Assembly: GCA_949130495.1 (NCBI GenBank)
Contig: OX422216.1
Coordinates: 365,080,605 to 365,144,604, forward strand
DNA: 64,000 bases
Direction: 5' to 3'
From: Sambucus nigra
Taxonomy: Eukaryota; Streptophyta; Magnoliopsida; Dipsacales; Adoxaceae
Positions 10,683 to 23,475 of the stretch are shown here, in pieces; the stretch's first letter is position 1; the number at the start of each line of letters is the position of its first letter. The notes below the pieces were generated by a model. The model worked only from the letters and a program-made list of their open reading frames with translations. It did no database searches and was not told where the DNA came from. The position numbers and the translations under genes were made by a program.

Positions 10683-13600
10683 TGTTATACCCCATATTTT
10701 TATGGCCTTTAAATTTAAGGATTCCCTTAAACTTAAGGAGATTTATTAAATTTAATTGAGATAAATTAATTTAATATTAATCCAGAATTTTGTTTTAAAT
10801 ATTTACTAGCGTGACGAGAGTTAGTAATTATTGAAAATTTGTTGAATATTACTAGACGAGTAAAGTAATATATAAGATTTATTTTTATTAAAGTTGTCAC
10901 GAGTGAATAAAATGGCAATTATGGAACTTTAAGTCGGGACGCGCTTGTGTCGTGTCAGGACTAGATTATTATTATTAAAAGTGAATAAATTATAAGTCAT
11001 CCGTAGGGTCATTTTGAGTGCACCAAAGTGTCTGAAAGGGTCGAGTTAGTCAGAAAAGTGTACCCGGAGGTTTAGTTTGGGTCTCGGGGCGTTTTAGGCC
11101 TAATTGACATCCCGGGAGGGTATATTAGACATTTTGTATTTTTGGGTAATTAAACCCACGAATTTTCAATAGTTATATCAGCCATTAAGAGTTTCCTTTT
11201 AGGGCTAACAAACACAGAACCTTAAAACGACCATTAGAGAAGAAGGTAGGAAGCTTTCCAAGCAATCCAAGGCCAAGAACTCATTCGTTTGTACCGCCAC
11301 CACCACCAAAACGTAGATCGCATGACGAGGAACGCAACCATGCCTTTTTCATCCACAAATCAGAACATTAAATTTTAGGCAAGTATCTATATTGATTTAT
11401 TTTTAGTTAATGTTTCAATCATATTAGTCTAGGGTTGTTTAGAACATGTTTTGTGGAAGAAATTAATATTTTTGAGACTTAAAGTCATACGTTGTAGAGG
11501 AAGTAGACATATTCTGAACATCTAAATCACATGTAGAGGATAAGCCACGAATTTGTATGGATTTAGAAGTAAGTAATCTGGAAAAAAATTGGAAGAATGG
11601 AAATTAAAAGAAAAATTAGGGTTCTTGAAGTTTATGTCAATTTTACCCCATTAAATCATTATACTTGATGAATTCAGACATATTTTACGTAAAAAATCAT
11701 GTAGTTAGGTATATAGTACTTATAGTAATGTTGTTTAGGAGTTTGGGGAGTTAATGGAGATTTGATGGAGGTTGGAGAGGTAAACCAGTAACTGAAAAAT
11801 AACAGGTTTCGTCATAACTGCTTGATCGATCGATCAATCAAGAACATCGATCGATCGACCCCCTTTCCTCGATCAATCGATCCCTCCTGGAAAACTGCGT
11901 ATTTTTATTCTGTTTGTTTAATTATGTTAAAATGCGTAGGAACCGTTGAGTACTATTATCAGAACATAATGGGATATAGAGAAGACTAGTAGAGCCTAGG
12001 TAGACCCCGCTGAGTAAAATTTAATGTAGCATGAGATTATGGGTTAACGAGGAGTTATTCTTATGTATAAGAAATCATACGTGCGTTTAATAAAAGATCG
12101 AGACCGTACGAAAGTTAGACCAGAAGGTAAGTGAGAGTATGCCTACTGAAAGTATACTTAGGAAGGTAGAATACTTCAAGAGATGAGAAGTAAGTACGAA
12201 TTAAATTATATATGAGAATAAAAGTGACGCAACTGCTAGGCGAGATAATCGAGTAAAAGATGCTAAGAATGGATAATTATAATTATGGGTCGTGGGCGCA
12301 CCTAATTTAGAAATGCGAATATATATATATATATATATATATATATGACTGTGTGATTGTGCATATATATTATATTTGTGTAAAAATCATACCCGATCTA
12401 CTTTCTATCACGGGAGTTTCCGCTCCGGGACAGTCTTATATCGATTGGGACTTTATGGGTGATAACGACTTGTACCCTAGAAGATAGTATCCTTGATATA
12501 GGCTATTTGAGTTATAGTCATATGGTTTGAACAGACGTGAGGGTATGTGCTGACCTCTTAGTGACTTGAAACTATACTTCGCCTCTATTTGTATGTGTTT
12601 TGTGTTAATACAGTTCGAGAGTGATTCCGAACTAGTATTTCCTTTAGTACGAGTGATACGGGGACTTGATAGCAGAGTATGCCAGCACCATAGATTTTAT
12701 GTGGGGTGCTGATAATATATATTATGTGAATGACTAATATATATATATACTTATGTATGGGAACTTCCTACTATGCATAAAAGTAGTTAAACAATGGATA
12801 AATACTCCAACTTTATTATAAGTGTATGGGAATTTTGTAACAATACTAATTTATTCTAAGTAACGTGAGACATATGAGAGAGTTTAATTTTTAGAAATTA
12901 ATTATCTTAGCTATAGTATTTTCTCGGGATGAAACCTTATGGGAAAGTTAAGTTAAAATAAACTTCAGAGACTAATAGTACGGTAGGCGTGCACACTAGA
13001 TGAGAGGTGAGAATTCTCAAGAGAGTGTCGCATACTAATATGGTTATTATATTAGCCGGTAAGCATTTTAAATACTTGCTAAACTATTTTAAAATGTTTT
13101 AAACTCGGTCTCTGACCCATTTCCTGTTACTTCTCTTTCTCTTGTATATATGTACATATTACAGGTGCCCGGCCACAGGGGCGTCATGCTTAGATTCTTT
13201 GGACTGGACGTTTTGCAGCTTATGTGGGAGTTGTAGGCCCTTTCTTTAGACGATCTCTTTGTTCATTATACTCTTATTTTAGTTCTTCTTAGTTAGGTCA
13301 TGTGTCGCCCGTTACTCTATTCCGTTTGGATTTGTCAGAGATTTATGTTCATTTATATTTTCAGTATTCGGTACTCATTGGGATTTAATTATTGTGAGGA
13401 TGGTTTCATTTATAGTTTTAAACTGGTTTTGGTTTATCTGAATGGTTGAATTCTTGAGTGTTTATTACCATTCTTCATATTTATGTGATTCTTAAACTGT
13501 TAATTATTAAAAAGGTTTTCATATCTGGATTTAAATAAAATGAAAATAAGGTTTTAAATTGTTTTGACACTTAGCTTAATTATTTAGGGTATTTAAATTG

Positions 13601-13706
13601 GAGATTTATTTTGCGGCAGTGATGCTAAGAATGAACCAACTGTTTACCTTGATTTTAATTTAATAAATGACTGATCACCCGGTATTTAATTAGGTGGGGT
13701 GTCACA
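10683..13706 (+). repeat. Solo LTR, 3.0 kb, nested in the opposite orientation
   Basis: Starts TGTTATACCCC and ends GGGGTGTCACA, with a perfect 5-bp duplication CTAAC on both sides (10678-10682 and 13707-13711). No internal region follows, so it is a solo LTR produced by LTR-LTR recombination. It is related to the LTR it sits in: 13590-13706 is the reverse complement of about 10015-10130, and 13140-13205 (ggtgcccggccacaggggcg) mirrors 10480-10515. It has a GATC/ATCGAT palindrome cluster at 11822-11882 and an (AT)n tract near 12318-12346. Confidence 0.85.
11822..11882. repeat. Cluster of ATCGAT/GATC palindromes
   Basis: Three or four overlapping self-complementary runs (tgatcgatcgatcaatca, then atcgatcgatcgac, then ctcgatcaatcgat) within 61 bp of the solo LTR. 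Similar in kind to the TTCGAA clusters of the gag-only LTRs. Confidence 0.7.
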
Positions 13707-14259
13707 CTAACGTTTTATACTTTCCCACCTAGCTATAATATCTAAGCCATTTCGACTAAAGTATATAGCCTATCTTATCAATAATCTACTTTCCCGGACT
13801 TCCCATACAACACGCTTTATTAGTAACATCTCTCACATGTTATTCATTTCCCATATAACATTCACATATGTTATGTTTAATCATTATAATTAAGTCTCAC
13901 TACTTAATTCATATAATATTTCACATCTATCATCATTTAACTTCCACAATTAAGTTTCACTATTTAATTAACCATAGATATTCCCAATATATTTTTAATC
14001 CTGTAATTAAGTCTTCTCTCTACTTAATTTACCATTTAGATGGATATCTCTATATATATCATCTACAGGTCTACTACTGCACACAAGTAGAGTATCATGA
14101 GGTATATATTTCACACACAATATATACCATAAGCACATACTTTATAATCACCTCCCCACATCACATTTTGGGGGCTATTGTCTCGAAATCATACTTCGAG
14201 CACCAATAGTGATTTATATCTCTTAGTTCGGAATACATATTTTACACACAATATATATT

Positions 14260-14800
14260 ATAAGGATTATTGGTCCGGAAAACCATCGGCCGCAATTATC
14301 CTAACATTTACATTGGTCCAGAAAGCCATCGACCCTAAGGTAAATGTAATGTACATGCATATTCTTAATATATCTTTAATCTCGTAATTAAGTTTCTCTC
14401 TACTTAATTTATCATCTAGATGTGTATCTCTCTATATATCCTCTACAAGTCCGCCCTTGCACATAAGTAGAGTATCATGAGGTATATATTTTTCACACAC
14501 AATATATACTATAAGGATTATTAGTCCAGAAAGCCATCGACCCAAATTATCTTAACATTTATATTGGTCCGGAAAGCCATCGACCCCAAGGTAAATGTAA
14601 TGTACATGCATATTGGCCCAGACCTTCCATCGATACCAATTAATATTAATGCATATGTATATTGGCTCAGACCTTTCGTTAATACCAATGAATATTATAT
14701 GTCTTCGATGTTGGTCCAGAGTGTCCATCGACCCCAATTTGAATTTTAGTGTATTGGTCCGGAAAGCCATCGACCCCAATACCAAATTTAGCAAATAATA
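14260..14800. repeat. Tandem 45-50 bp repeat inside the gypsy LTR
   Basis: About eight units start with attggtccrgaaagccatcg or a decayed form (near 14265, 14310, 14520, 14563, 14612, 14661, 14710, 14752). In addition, a block of about 130 bp at 14008-14135 (gtaattaagt ... acacaatatata) is repeated at 14385-14515. Open frames here are read-through of the repeat. Confidence 0.75.
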
Positions 14801-15309
14801 GGTATTCCCACAACCTAATCTTTAATAAAAATAGGTATTCATACAATCTAATCGTTCATACTTGTACGTAATATATTTCTCTCAAATACTCACCGTACTA
14901 TTTATTTTACGATTTATCTCACTATCGTATTAATTTGAGTATTCACACAACTCTAAGGGTCCTAGTTACCCCTTGTTATATCAATTCAGTAGTTACCCTT
15001 TTTAACCTCCCGACCCAATAAATTTAAGCTCGCTCACGCTTTTCAGTAATTATATTCTTATCATCTCTAATTGGAATAAGTCACAATCAAGCATATGAAT
15101 CTCCACTTTAATTCTCTCACAAAATTAAAGTTCAACACGCAATCATAGACCTACTGCCATATTATTATTCCCTCAATATATTTCCTCAAGGTCCCAAACA
15201 CTTCCCAAATAAAATTTTAGGCATTTGAGGCTTAAAAAGAAAAATCTCACATTTTCTGGGCAGCCGAATCAAATCACAAATTTTTTGGCAAATTAAACAC
15301 CCTCTACTA

Positions 15310-15665
15310 AAAATTCGATTTCTCCCTTTACAGAACTCCGATTGACCTGATTCCAAGTTCATTGGAAAGCTAAGAGATAGAAATTTCTAGACATCTATTA
15401 TTCACACTCTAACTCGAAGTACAATTCAAATCGTACATGCTTAAATTTACGTCAAAATTTTGGCAGATTACTATGCTGGAAGATCAAATACTCTGTAGTA
15501 ATATGTCGATTACTCCCTCTACAGAAATCCGATTGACATGATTCCAAGTTCATTGGATACCTAAGTGATAATCTTTCTAGGAATGTGTGATTTACACTCT
15601 AATTAGAAGTAAAATTCAAATGGAATACGTTTAAAGTTATGTAAAAAATTCTGGCAGATTGACAT
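15310..15665. repeat. Direct duplication of about 187 bp in the gypsy LTR
   Basis: 15313-15475 and 15500-15660 share a diverged common sequence, including ccgattgacctgattccaag / ccgattgacatgattccaag and a final tggcagatt. This is an old local duplication. Confidence 0.7.
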
Positions 15666-16600
15666 CTTGTTTTGATCAATTAAATCCCTAAGTCATTCAA
15701 GATTCATGTTCTTCAACAAAGCACACATAAATATTCCATGTTAATCATTAAATATATATTAAAATTTCATTTTATATTCACATAGGGATTCATTCTCCAT
15801 GCAATCCTACCCAAACATGTGATCAATTCATACATTTAATTCAAGTATTTACAGTAGAATCAACCAATTCTTAAAACTCCCTACGCATGGGTATTATAAC
15901 TTGAATTTGATTTGCAATAAACGCTTGACTTGACTTGATAAATATGATTTTTTGGTTCTTGATTGAGGGCTGATTTTTTCTTCTCCAATCTTCCCTTCTA
16001 ATTTTGCTTGATGTGCAAGAACTCTGCACCACCTTTAGAATTTTTGCTTAAGCTTTGAGAATTAGCTCTCCCTTCTCTCTAATGGTTTCTCTAGTAGTTT
16101 TTGTGTATGATCCCTAATACCCAATCTTCAAATATCATATCTAAGGCTCTAAATTTCGTAGGTCATTTAACCCACTTTATAAAAATGACCGAAACACCCT
16201 GGATAAGTGCCGGTTTGGTCCAAAATTGACCCGGGACTTAAACTATACCCCCGGGTACACTATTTTGACCCATCCGAAACAATTTGTGACCTCTAAATTA
16301 TCATCCGAGTCAATTAAAATATATTTCTCATTTCTCACCACCAAATAGTCTACACGCATGACTCCCGATGAGATAAAGTAAAAATACGCGCATAATTATC
16401 AATTATTTACTATTTACACTTAGTAAATATTATCATGTAATATTGATCCGTATTTAACTCCCGATTAATATCGAATTAAACACATTTACCATTTAATCAT
16501 TTGAAATTACTTCACTCACGTAATTTAATTAAAACACATTTTTCTCAATTAATTCCTCAAATTAATTAAATAAAAATACACAGAAATTCGGGGTATGGTA

Positions 16601-17568
16601 ACGACCTATCAAAGGCTTAATCACTATGGCCCAAGTTTATTGGAATTACTACATATGGATACACTCCATCAGCCATGTGATCTCAAAATTGGCTCTATCG
16701 CCTCAAATACTAATGGAAGGCCGCACATCACTAAGTGCCAGCTTCCCGTATCCACCCCGAAACAAAACTCCCATTCTTAGAGAAATCACACGAACATTTG
16801 ACCACTCATGTTAGTTCTCAAAACATCGATTTATGGCGACGTCACTCATATGAAATTTAAAAGCCACTTAAAATACTTTATGATTCACTCCACTCTTAAC
16901 AACGGACTTCAAATCACGTCCGTTATCCTCTCACTTCAGATTAACCAGAGGTAGAATGACAAGGCTTTCCATACCAAACCTCAAAAGTCACCTTGTACAT
17001 AACAAAAAGGTATGAGTTATTACACACAACTCTACCAATCGGTAATTTTCTCCCTAATTATCGTACAATGATGTACGCCAATTTTGAGCTAGGTCCGTTA
17101 TGGAAGTAGACTATCCGCAGTGACTCCAGAGTCGTATTCATGCAGCTTTACTAGTCATCATTCACCTTCCGTTTACTCATCGGGCCATAAGTCATCATTC
17201 ACCTCCCATTTACTAGTCATCAAATTCTTTTAGCTCCATTCACTTAGAAGCATCAACTGCTTAAACACAATAGAGGTGACCATGACTACGGTCATCATCC
17301 TCGAAATATATTTTATAGCACCAATTGAGCCCCGCTTCCTGCTGTCCTCCCAATGGCCCTCACCGGTCATCCTTAGTTGTTCGGCATATGAATCACACCC
17401 GAACATGTATAAAATGTACTACAATTATATACAATAGTGGGAGGATGAAATCTCACAATAGGAATCAACAATCCTTAGCATAGGTCTCTATATCAATCGA
17501 ACGATACGTTGTAAACGCAGTAAGTTGTACAGATCCTATGGATACTAGAACCTGATGCTCTGATACCA
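16601..17568 (-). other. Internal remnant of the gypsy element with primer-binding site
   Basis: About 0.95 kb with no recognised domain; short plus-strand frames at 16595-16814 are not retroelement-like. At the right end the minus strand reads TGGTATCAGAGCATCAGG (17551-17568), an initiator-Met-type primer site also used by the gypsy element at 33915-43969. Most of gag and pol has been deleted. Confidence 0.6.
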
Positions 17569-17571
17569 TTA

Positions 17572-17894
17572 TGACCTCTAAATTATCTTTGGAGTCATTT
17601 AAAATATATTTCTCATTTCTCACCACAAAATAGTCTACACACACGACTCCCGATGAGATAAAGTATAAATACACGCATATCACTCGCTATGCCGTATCAC
17701 CATAATTATCAATTATTAACTATTTGCACTTAGTAAATATTATCATGTAATATTAATTCGTATTTTACTCCTAATTAATATCCAATTAAACATGTTTTAA
17801 ATTACTTCACTCGCGTAATTTAATTAAAACGTATTTTCTCAATTAATTCCGCAAATTAATTAAATAAAAATACACAGAAATTCGGGGTGTTACA
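17572..17894 (-). repeat. Truncated 5' LTR of the gypsy element
   Basis: 323 bp matching only the first part of the LTR (compare 16287-16600), then joined directly to the primer site. The R/U5 side of the LTR has been lost. Break and rejoining at a shared GGTCA / GTGTCA-like end is plausible. Confidence 0.7.
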
Positions 17895-17899
17895 GTGCA

Positions 17900-18835
17900 C
17901 ATTGGTATCTTGCATAGACACATATGGAGAAAGCAATGTTAGGTCGGGAAGCAGTAAGGTATAAGAGGCTCCATATCATACTTCTATAAAGAGTTGGGTC
18001 AACATCCTTCCCATGTTCTTCGTTGAATAATTTAGTAGTCATGCTCATGGGTGTACGTACAGGTTTAGAGTGTTCTAACCCAAATTTCTTAATGAGATCA
18101 GAGGCATATTTTGATTGATCGATAAAAAGACCATCATTAAATTGTTTGACTTGTAAACCTAAGAAACATTTTAATTTAAATATTAAAGACATCTGAAATT
18201 TAGAATGCATTATCTCAGAAAAATCTTGTACTTGATGAGGACAAGTCGAGACAAAAAATTATATTGTCTACGTAAACTTGGGCAATCAAAACACATTTGT
18301 CTGATTTCCTAACAAATAAGGTTTATCATTTCCACCTCTAATAAATCCGTGAGAGCCTAAAAATGTAGACAAACGCTCATACCATGCTCTAGGAGCTTGT
18401 ATCAATCCTTATAAGGCTTTATGAAGTGTAAGTACGTGATCAGGATAAGTGGGATCGATAAAACCTTTATGTTGTTCTAAGTATACTTCTTCAGTTACAA
18501 TTCCATTTAAAAATGCAAATTTAACATCCATCTAAAAAAATTTGAATTGTAAATGGCATGATATGGCTAAAAGAAGACAAACTGACTCAAGACGAGTGAC
18601 AAGGGCAAAAGTCTCGTCAAAGCCAATTCCTTCTATCTGAGAATAACTTTGTACTACTAACCTAGCCTTATTTCTAATGACCTCCCCATTTTCATCATCT
18701 TTGTTTTTGAAAATCCATTGAGTGCCGATAACCTTCTTATTTTCTAGTGTAGAAACTAGATGCCAAACATCATGACTTTAAAACTGGACAAGTTATTCTT
18801 GTGTAGCATTAATTTAGAAGGAGTCACAAAGGGCA
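17900..18835 (-). pseudogene. Copia reverse transcriptase, split by the gypsy element
   Basis: Minus strand. DVKFAFLNG with EEVYLEQ (about 18480-18540), APRAWYERLSTFLG, YVDNIIF (about 18250-18275) and a last clean stretch at 17890-18210 with FFLGLQ-type, RTPMSMTTKLF and YRSMIWSLLYLTASRPNIAFS motifs. The catalytic box reads YVDN where copia RT normally has YVDD, so one catalytic aspartate is replaced. In-frame stops occur throughout. The reading frame stops at the gypsy insertion (17894) and resumes at 10009 with RNase H. The role was copying element RNA into cDNA within the virus-like particle. Confidence 0.87.
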
Positions 18836-19149
18836 TCATTTATATTTTTCGGTTTTACAAGATAAATGAAACAAGCAAAATGTGCTTCCTTTTTGAAGAT
18901 GCGATCTAGTTCTATCTGGCTCAGAAGGATAACCAACAATATTATCAATAGGATGGTCTTTAGAAACCCAAGTTGGTACAAAAGGATTCTCAGGTAGCAG
19001 TGAATCAGTTATCTCTGGAGAGTTAGGAATGAAATTGGGTTCTTCCTCATCCAGGACGACTGGTTGACTAACACTACTCTCGGTACTGGTATCATTTACA
19101 ATCACATTAAAAGATTCCATAATGACTTTGGTTAGACTATTAAAGACAC

Positions 19150-19934
19150 GAAAAGCCCTGCTGGTTTGTGAATAACCAAAAAAAAATCCTTTTTCTCCTT
19201 GGGTGTCAAATGGTATACACGATTAATGATATGACAAGAGGTTTGAACAGTTTCAACCCAAAAATATTTAGGTAGATTTTTTTCATATAGCATCACTCTA
19301 GCCATCTCTTGTAGGGTTCTATTTCTACGTTCAACAATTCCATTATGCTGAGATGCCTTAGGCGCACAAAATTGGTGTTTGTAACCATTGCCTATATAGT
19401 ATTCTGAAACACAAGAATCTTTGAATTCTCCACCTCTGTCTCTTTTGATGCGACATACCTGGGTGTCCTTTTTGTTTAAAAGAATTTTTAAGAACTCACT
19501 GAGGAGATATCGAATTTATTTTTCATAAAATCCACCCATGTATATCGTGTGTAATCATCCACAATAACAAGAATATAACTGCTACCACAGAAGCTGACAG
19601 TTCTAGAAGGACCCATAAGGTCTATGAGGATTAATTCCAAAGGGTTTGTAGTTAAGACATCTTTAACTTTCTATTGAGGAGATTTACTTATTTTCCCTTC
19701 TTAACAAGGACCACAGACAAGATTAAAGTAGTTTTTGATTTTTAGTAATCCTCTAACTATTTCATGGGAACTTAAACTTTGAAGATTATCAAAATTTGTA
19801 TGTGCCAATCGATTATGACATAGATCAGCATCATCTAATCTGACAACTTGACAAGATTCAGACTTAGGAATGATTATGTAATAGTTATCCTTATTTTTGT
19901 TTCCTGTTAAAATGCAGTTTCCCTTTTCATCCAC
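19150..19934 (-). pseudogene. Copia GAG-pre-integrase and integrase core
   Basis: Minus strand. Pre-integrase domain at 19934-19701 (LCHNRLAHTNFDNLQSLSS, then NLVCGPC). The integrase core follows with catalytic residues in conserved settings: ILVIVDDYTRYTWV (first Asp, about 19545-19590), DRGGEFKDS (second Asp, about 19420-19445) and QHNGIVERRNRTLQEMARV (Glu, about 19305-19360). It inserts cDNA into the chromosome. All three catalytic residues are present, but frameshifts break the frame between blocks. The N-terminal end of the pre-integrase region was cut by the gag-only insertion at 19989; the protease side resumes at 25938. Confidence 0.87.
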
Positions 19935-19988
19935 AATTTTGTAATCATTTTTTGAAAAGGTAACTGTGTGAATGGAATCACAAAATTG

Positions 19989-21563
19989 AGAAAGCCCCCA
20001 ATTTTAAAAGTCGATTTTCAATTAAAACTGAATTTCCTTTAAGTGCGGAATAGGATGGTTCAAATTCAAAAACTACACAAACTACAAAGTTTATTTTCTT
20101 TCAAATTAAAATTAAACGAAACTAAAAGTGAAATTTAAATTACTCAAATATAATCACTTAAACAAATTAATTTAACCCAAGTACTAAAAATTTGCCTAAC
20201 AAGATTAATTCATTTTTCTATTTAGGTCAAACCAAATTTTATCAAATTAAAATATCTTGACTTGAATTGAATTAACTTAAAATTCACCCAAACTAATTTT
20301 AAGCACCAAATTATACAAGTGTTATAATTAAATAAATTTTATCTTGAATTATCCTAAGCATGCGTTCTAAGTGATTTTTGCAAGATAAAGATAAACCAAT
20401 CACACTACACTCCGATGTACGAGAAAAACCCAAATGGAAAAAATCTCGGATGGGCCTAGTCTTAAGTTCACTAAGTATGGATTTATTATCACAAGGCAGA
20501 TGACTTACTTCCGGGACTCGATTTCGTCCAAGCCTTGATGCGTCTTCTTGCAACTAACTTCGCCTAGTCAACAACCATGAACTCCTCCACGGTCTCGAAA
20601 TCCACCAATGAGGCTTTTGATCTCTATCACCCTCATGCAAAACCTTTCTTCGAGTGGGAACATCGCAGCAAATAATTACTCTCCTTTGTGGGTAGAGAAT
20701 AAAACCCAAACTTATCCTTTTGGTGGTAGAGATGAACCAATGGTTCCAAACACTCCAAGAAAAGATATATATATGAAGAACTTGGAATTGAAACTAAAAC
20801 ATATGGGGGTGTATGTGTTTTTATGAAATCAAATCATTTAGACATCAAAACACAAGGGAACTTTTTGATATGGAAAGATGTGATCTCAAGGTAGGTGAAA
20901 AACTCCCAAAAGTTCTTCTGAAAAATATTCCCACGAATTGGTTAAAAATAGGTACAAACAAGTGGGTTAGTGGGTGGTTTCCAAAAACTGCCAAAATAAA
21001 ATTTTCCCACGCATTGTCATTCGAACGAAATTCCAAGTAGAAAATAGGCCAAAATCTCATTAGAAAAACTCATTCGAACGAGGTCGTTAGAACGAAACTT
21101 CTAACGAAAAAACAAAGAATTTTGGGAAACTCGTTGGCGAACTCGTTCGAATTCTCGCTCGAACGACATTCTCATTCGAACGACTCTTCGAACGAAAAAA
21201 TAGAAATTCACAATTTTTCATTCTAAGTCCAAACTTGTATAAAAAGTTCTAAAATCAATTTCTCAAAATAAAAAATCATTTTAGACAAAATTACGCCCAT
21301 AAAAAATTCCAAGTCTCCTACATATATAAAAGTGCATTCATATCTTTTGGAGACTATGAAATCCTCAATTTGATGGCGTAGAAACGAGGCACTAGACACT
21401 CGACAATGATGATGCTTTAAAATTTGGCCCGCTGCGTCTTCAACACAAACTCGTCATAGGCTTGGGTGGATACAACTTGACACTCTATCCTATGACTCAA
21501 ATTGTTTTGTCCGGAATTGAGCCAACACTACATAAGACTCAATTGGAAATTTATGTCCTTATA
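19989..21563 (-). repeat. 3' LTR of copy 2
   Basis: About 1.58 kb. On the minus strand it starts TATAAGGACATAAATTTCC (TGTAAGG in its partner) after a polypurine tract (plus-strand ctccccctttgg). It contains TTCGAA palindromes at about 21070-21200 and a TATA-like stretch near 21319-21328 (minus TTTTATATATGTAGGAG). It is homologous over its length to 54270-55857 in reverse. Confidence 0.82.
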
Positions 21564-23475
21564 GATCTCCCCCTTTGGCTCTTACGGGACAAAACCAAAC
21601 CAAAAATTCCAAAGGGCCATCAAGCTCGTCTAGACACAACATCCCACAAAATAAAATAGTACAGACGCTATTGACACGATACGAGGATGTGCTTTGTAGC
21701 TTTAAAATAAATGCGCCAAAAAAAATTCCTGCACACTTAAGCAAACTATTAAACGCATAGGGAATATCAAAATAATAAATGCAATTTAAATAAATACTCC
21801 CCCTAACTTAATTCTACCCTTTTATCATATATGAGCTACCTAAGAAGGTCGCGACTCCCCCTAAGTTAAATCTCCTAAACTAAAGGTTTAGATACCATTT
21901 CTCCCCCTTTTTGTTCAGGAATAGACAAAGGATAAAGAATCAAAACATTACTTATTTATTCTCCAATTAAAGCATATATTATTTCTCCCCCTTAAAACTA
22001 CACAAGGGATATAAAATATGGGAAAATAAGTAAAACATGATTGCGCATAAAATGATAAGAGCATTAAAGCGTATGAGCAACAATAAAAAGTAACTAATCC
22101 ACAACAAGAGTAAATAGATGCCAACTTATGATGCGAAAAAAATGATACCAACTGAAATGTATTTAATATGCATGGGACATCAACCAAAATTAGCAAAAAG
22201 TTAGATACCTATTATGAATTAAAAGAATAAATGGATTAGCTAACATGGCAAAGACTTAAAAACAAACAAAATATCATATATATGTATACACAATAAATAC
22301 AAACTAAGAATAAGTACACACATATAGATATAAATGTACAAATGACACAAAGTAAAAGAACATGAGTTTTCCACACTCTGATAACATAAATGTGTCATAT
22401 GGAAACGAAAGTGATGGGGTGTGAACAAGATACCAATGAATTAAAACCCAATCACTTAAACATGCTCACGGAGTTATTATTTGATTGCAAAACATTATCA
22501 ACTATGATTTATCCTTATGTGACAAGATAAGTTGAACTCTATGAACAAACAAGCACAATACATACAAGCCTATCATAATGATGATTCTACAAATCAATAG
22601 AGTCATGACAATGATAGTGCAACTAGAAAACAAGGACATTGTGCAAAACCGTTGATATACCATCCAAACTCCCTCAAAATATGCTTATTATACTTTTCTT
22701 TTGAATGAATATATCAAACTAAATAAAATAGTCCTTGGAAAATATTTTTCTTTTAAAGACATATTTTTCTTTTAGGCCTTTGGACCACGTATTTCTTTTA
22801 GGTCCATTCCAAACGGTAGCTTACTCTCAAAGGATAATTTTTCCTTTGGGAGCCCTTCCCCGTGCACATTCATATATCAATTTTTATCACACAAATCTCA
22901 CGTGCAACGGATTTAACATGCGCAAATTCTCATAGGTCACAAGATATGTAGATGACTAGATTGGTAGGAGAACACATCACAAATCTCAAATATACATGTG
23001 AAGTTAAAATGTCAGAAGAGTTCGTGCATGTGTGAGAAAAGGCATATAAAAGTGAATCCATTAAGCAAGTCAAACTTAAACTACTCCATGTAACCATGAC
23101 AAAGAACATTTTAAGGATTGCAAATTTTAACCAAAAGTTCTAGCTACATGGAAGCGAAATGCTAGGATTGAAACACAAGCATATGCCACAAAAGGTGTGT
23201 AAAACCAAAATACACACAAAAATAAAATCTTTTTGAGCTTTTCAAGATTTTTAAACAACACAAAAATAATTACTCAAATGATAAACAAAATCTTTTTGTA
23301 TTTTTCATTTAATGCAAATTAAAATGAAAAGAATATAATACAAAAGATAAACAAGTCATAAATCTAGCAAAGCATATATAATGAGGCATGTACTAGAAAA
23401 TGATCAACAAGCATACAACTAGCATGAATATATAGCATGAAGAACAAAAGCTAGAGTACGCAAACATGCAAACAA
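21564..23475 (-). other. 3' non-coding region of copy 2 with serial polypurine tracts
   Basis: 1.9 kb with no conserved frame. Plus-strand ctccccct-type tracts recur near 21568, 21799, 21856, 21900 and 21983 (GGGGGAG on the element strand), as in copy 3. The segment next to the LTR matches 58560-58622 of copy 3 in reverse. Blocks around 22640-22870 are shared with copy 1. Confidence 0.65.

Larger units (their letters stand above)
10015..16600 (-). repeat. 3' LTR of the gypsy element (contains a nested solo LTR)
   Basis: Without the solo LTR at 10683-13706 and one 5-bp target duplication it is about 3.56 kb. The right end, attcggggtatggta (16586-16600), parallels attcggggtgttaca at 17880-17894, so the terminal TGTAACACCCC has mutated. 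Positions 16287-16600 match 17572-17894. It holds a 45-50 bp tandem repeat (14260-14800) and a 187-bp duplication (15310-15665). Confidence 0.75.
10015..17894 (-). mobile_element. Decayed Ty3/gypsy-type LTR element with truncated 5' LTR
   Basis: Bounded by TGTGACACC at the left and GGGGTGTTACA at the right, with a perfect 5-bp target duplication GTGCA (10010-10014 and 17895-17899). Minus orientation: 5' LTR remnant 17572-17894, primer site 17551-17568, short internal region 16601-17550, 3' LTR 10015-16600. The 3' LTR is interrupted by a solo LTR at 10683-13706. Terminal sequences and LTR landmarks match the chromodomain gypsy element at 33915-43969 in type. No gag or pol domain was recognised in the remaining internal part of about 0.95 kb. 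Confidence 0.82.

Noticed and set aside
13868..14798. Several plus and minus frames of 60-113 codons
   Set aside because: They lie in LTR minisatellite and AT-rich repeats and mirror repeat units on both strands.
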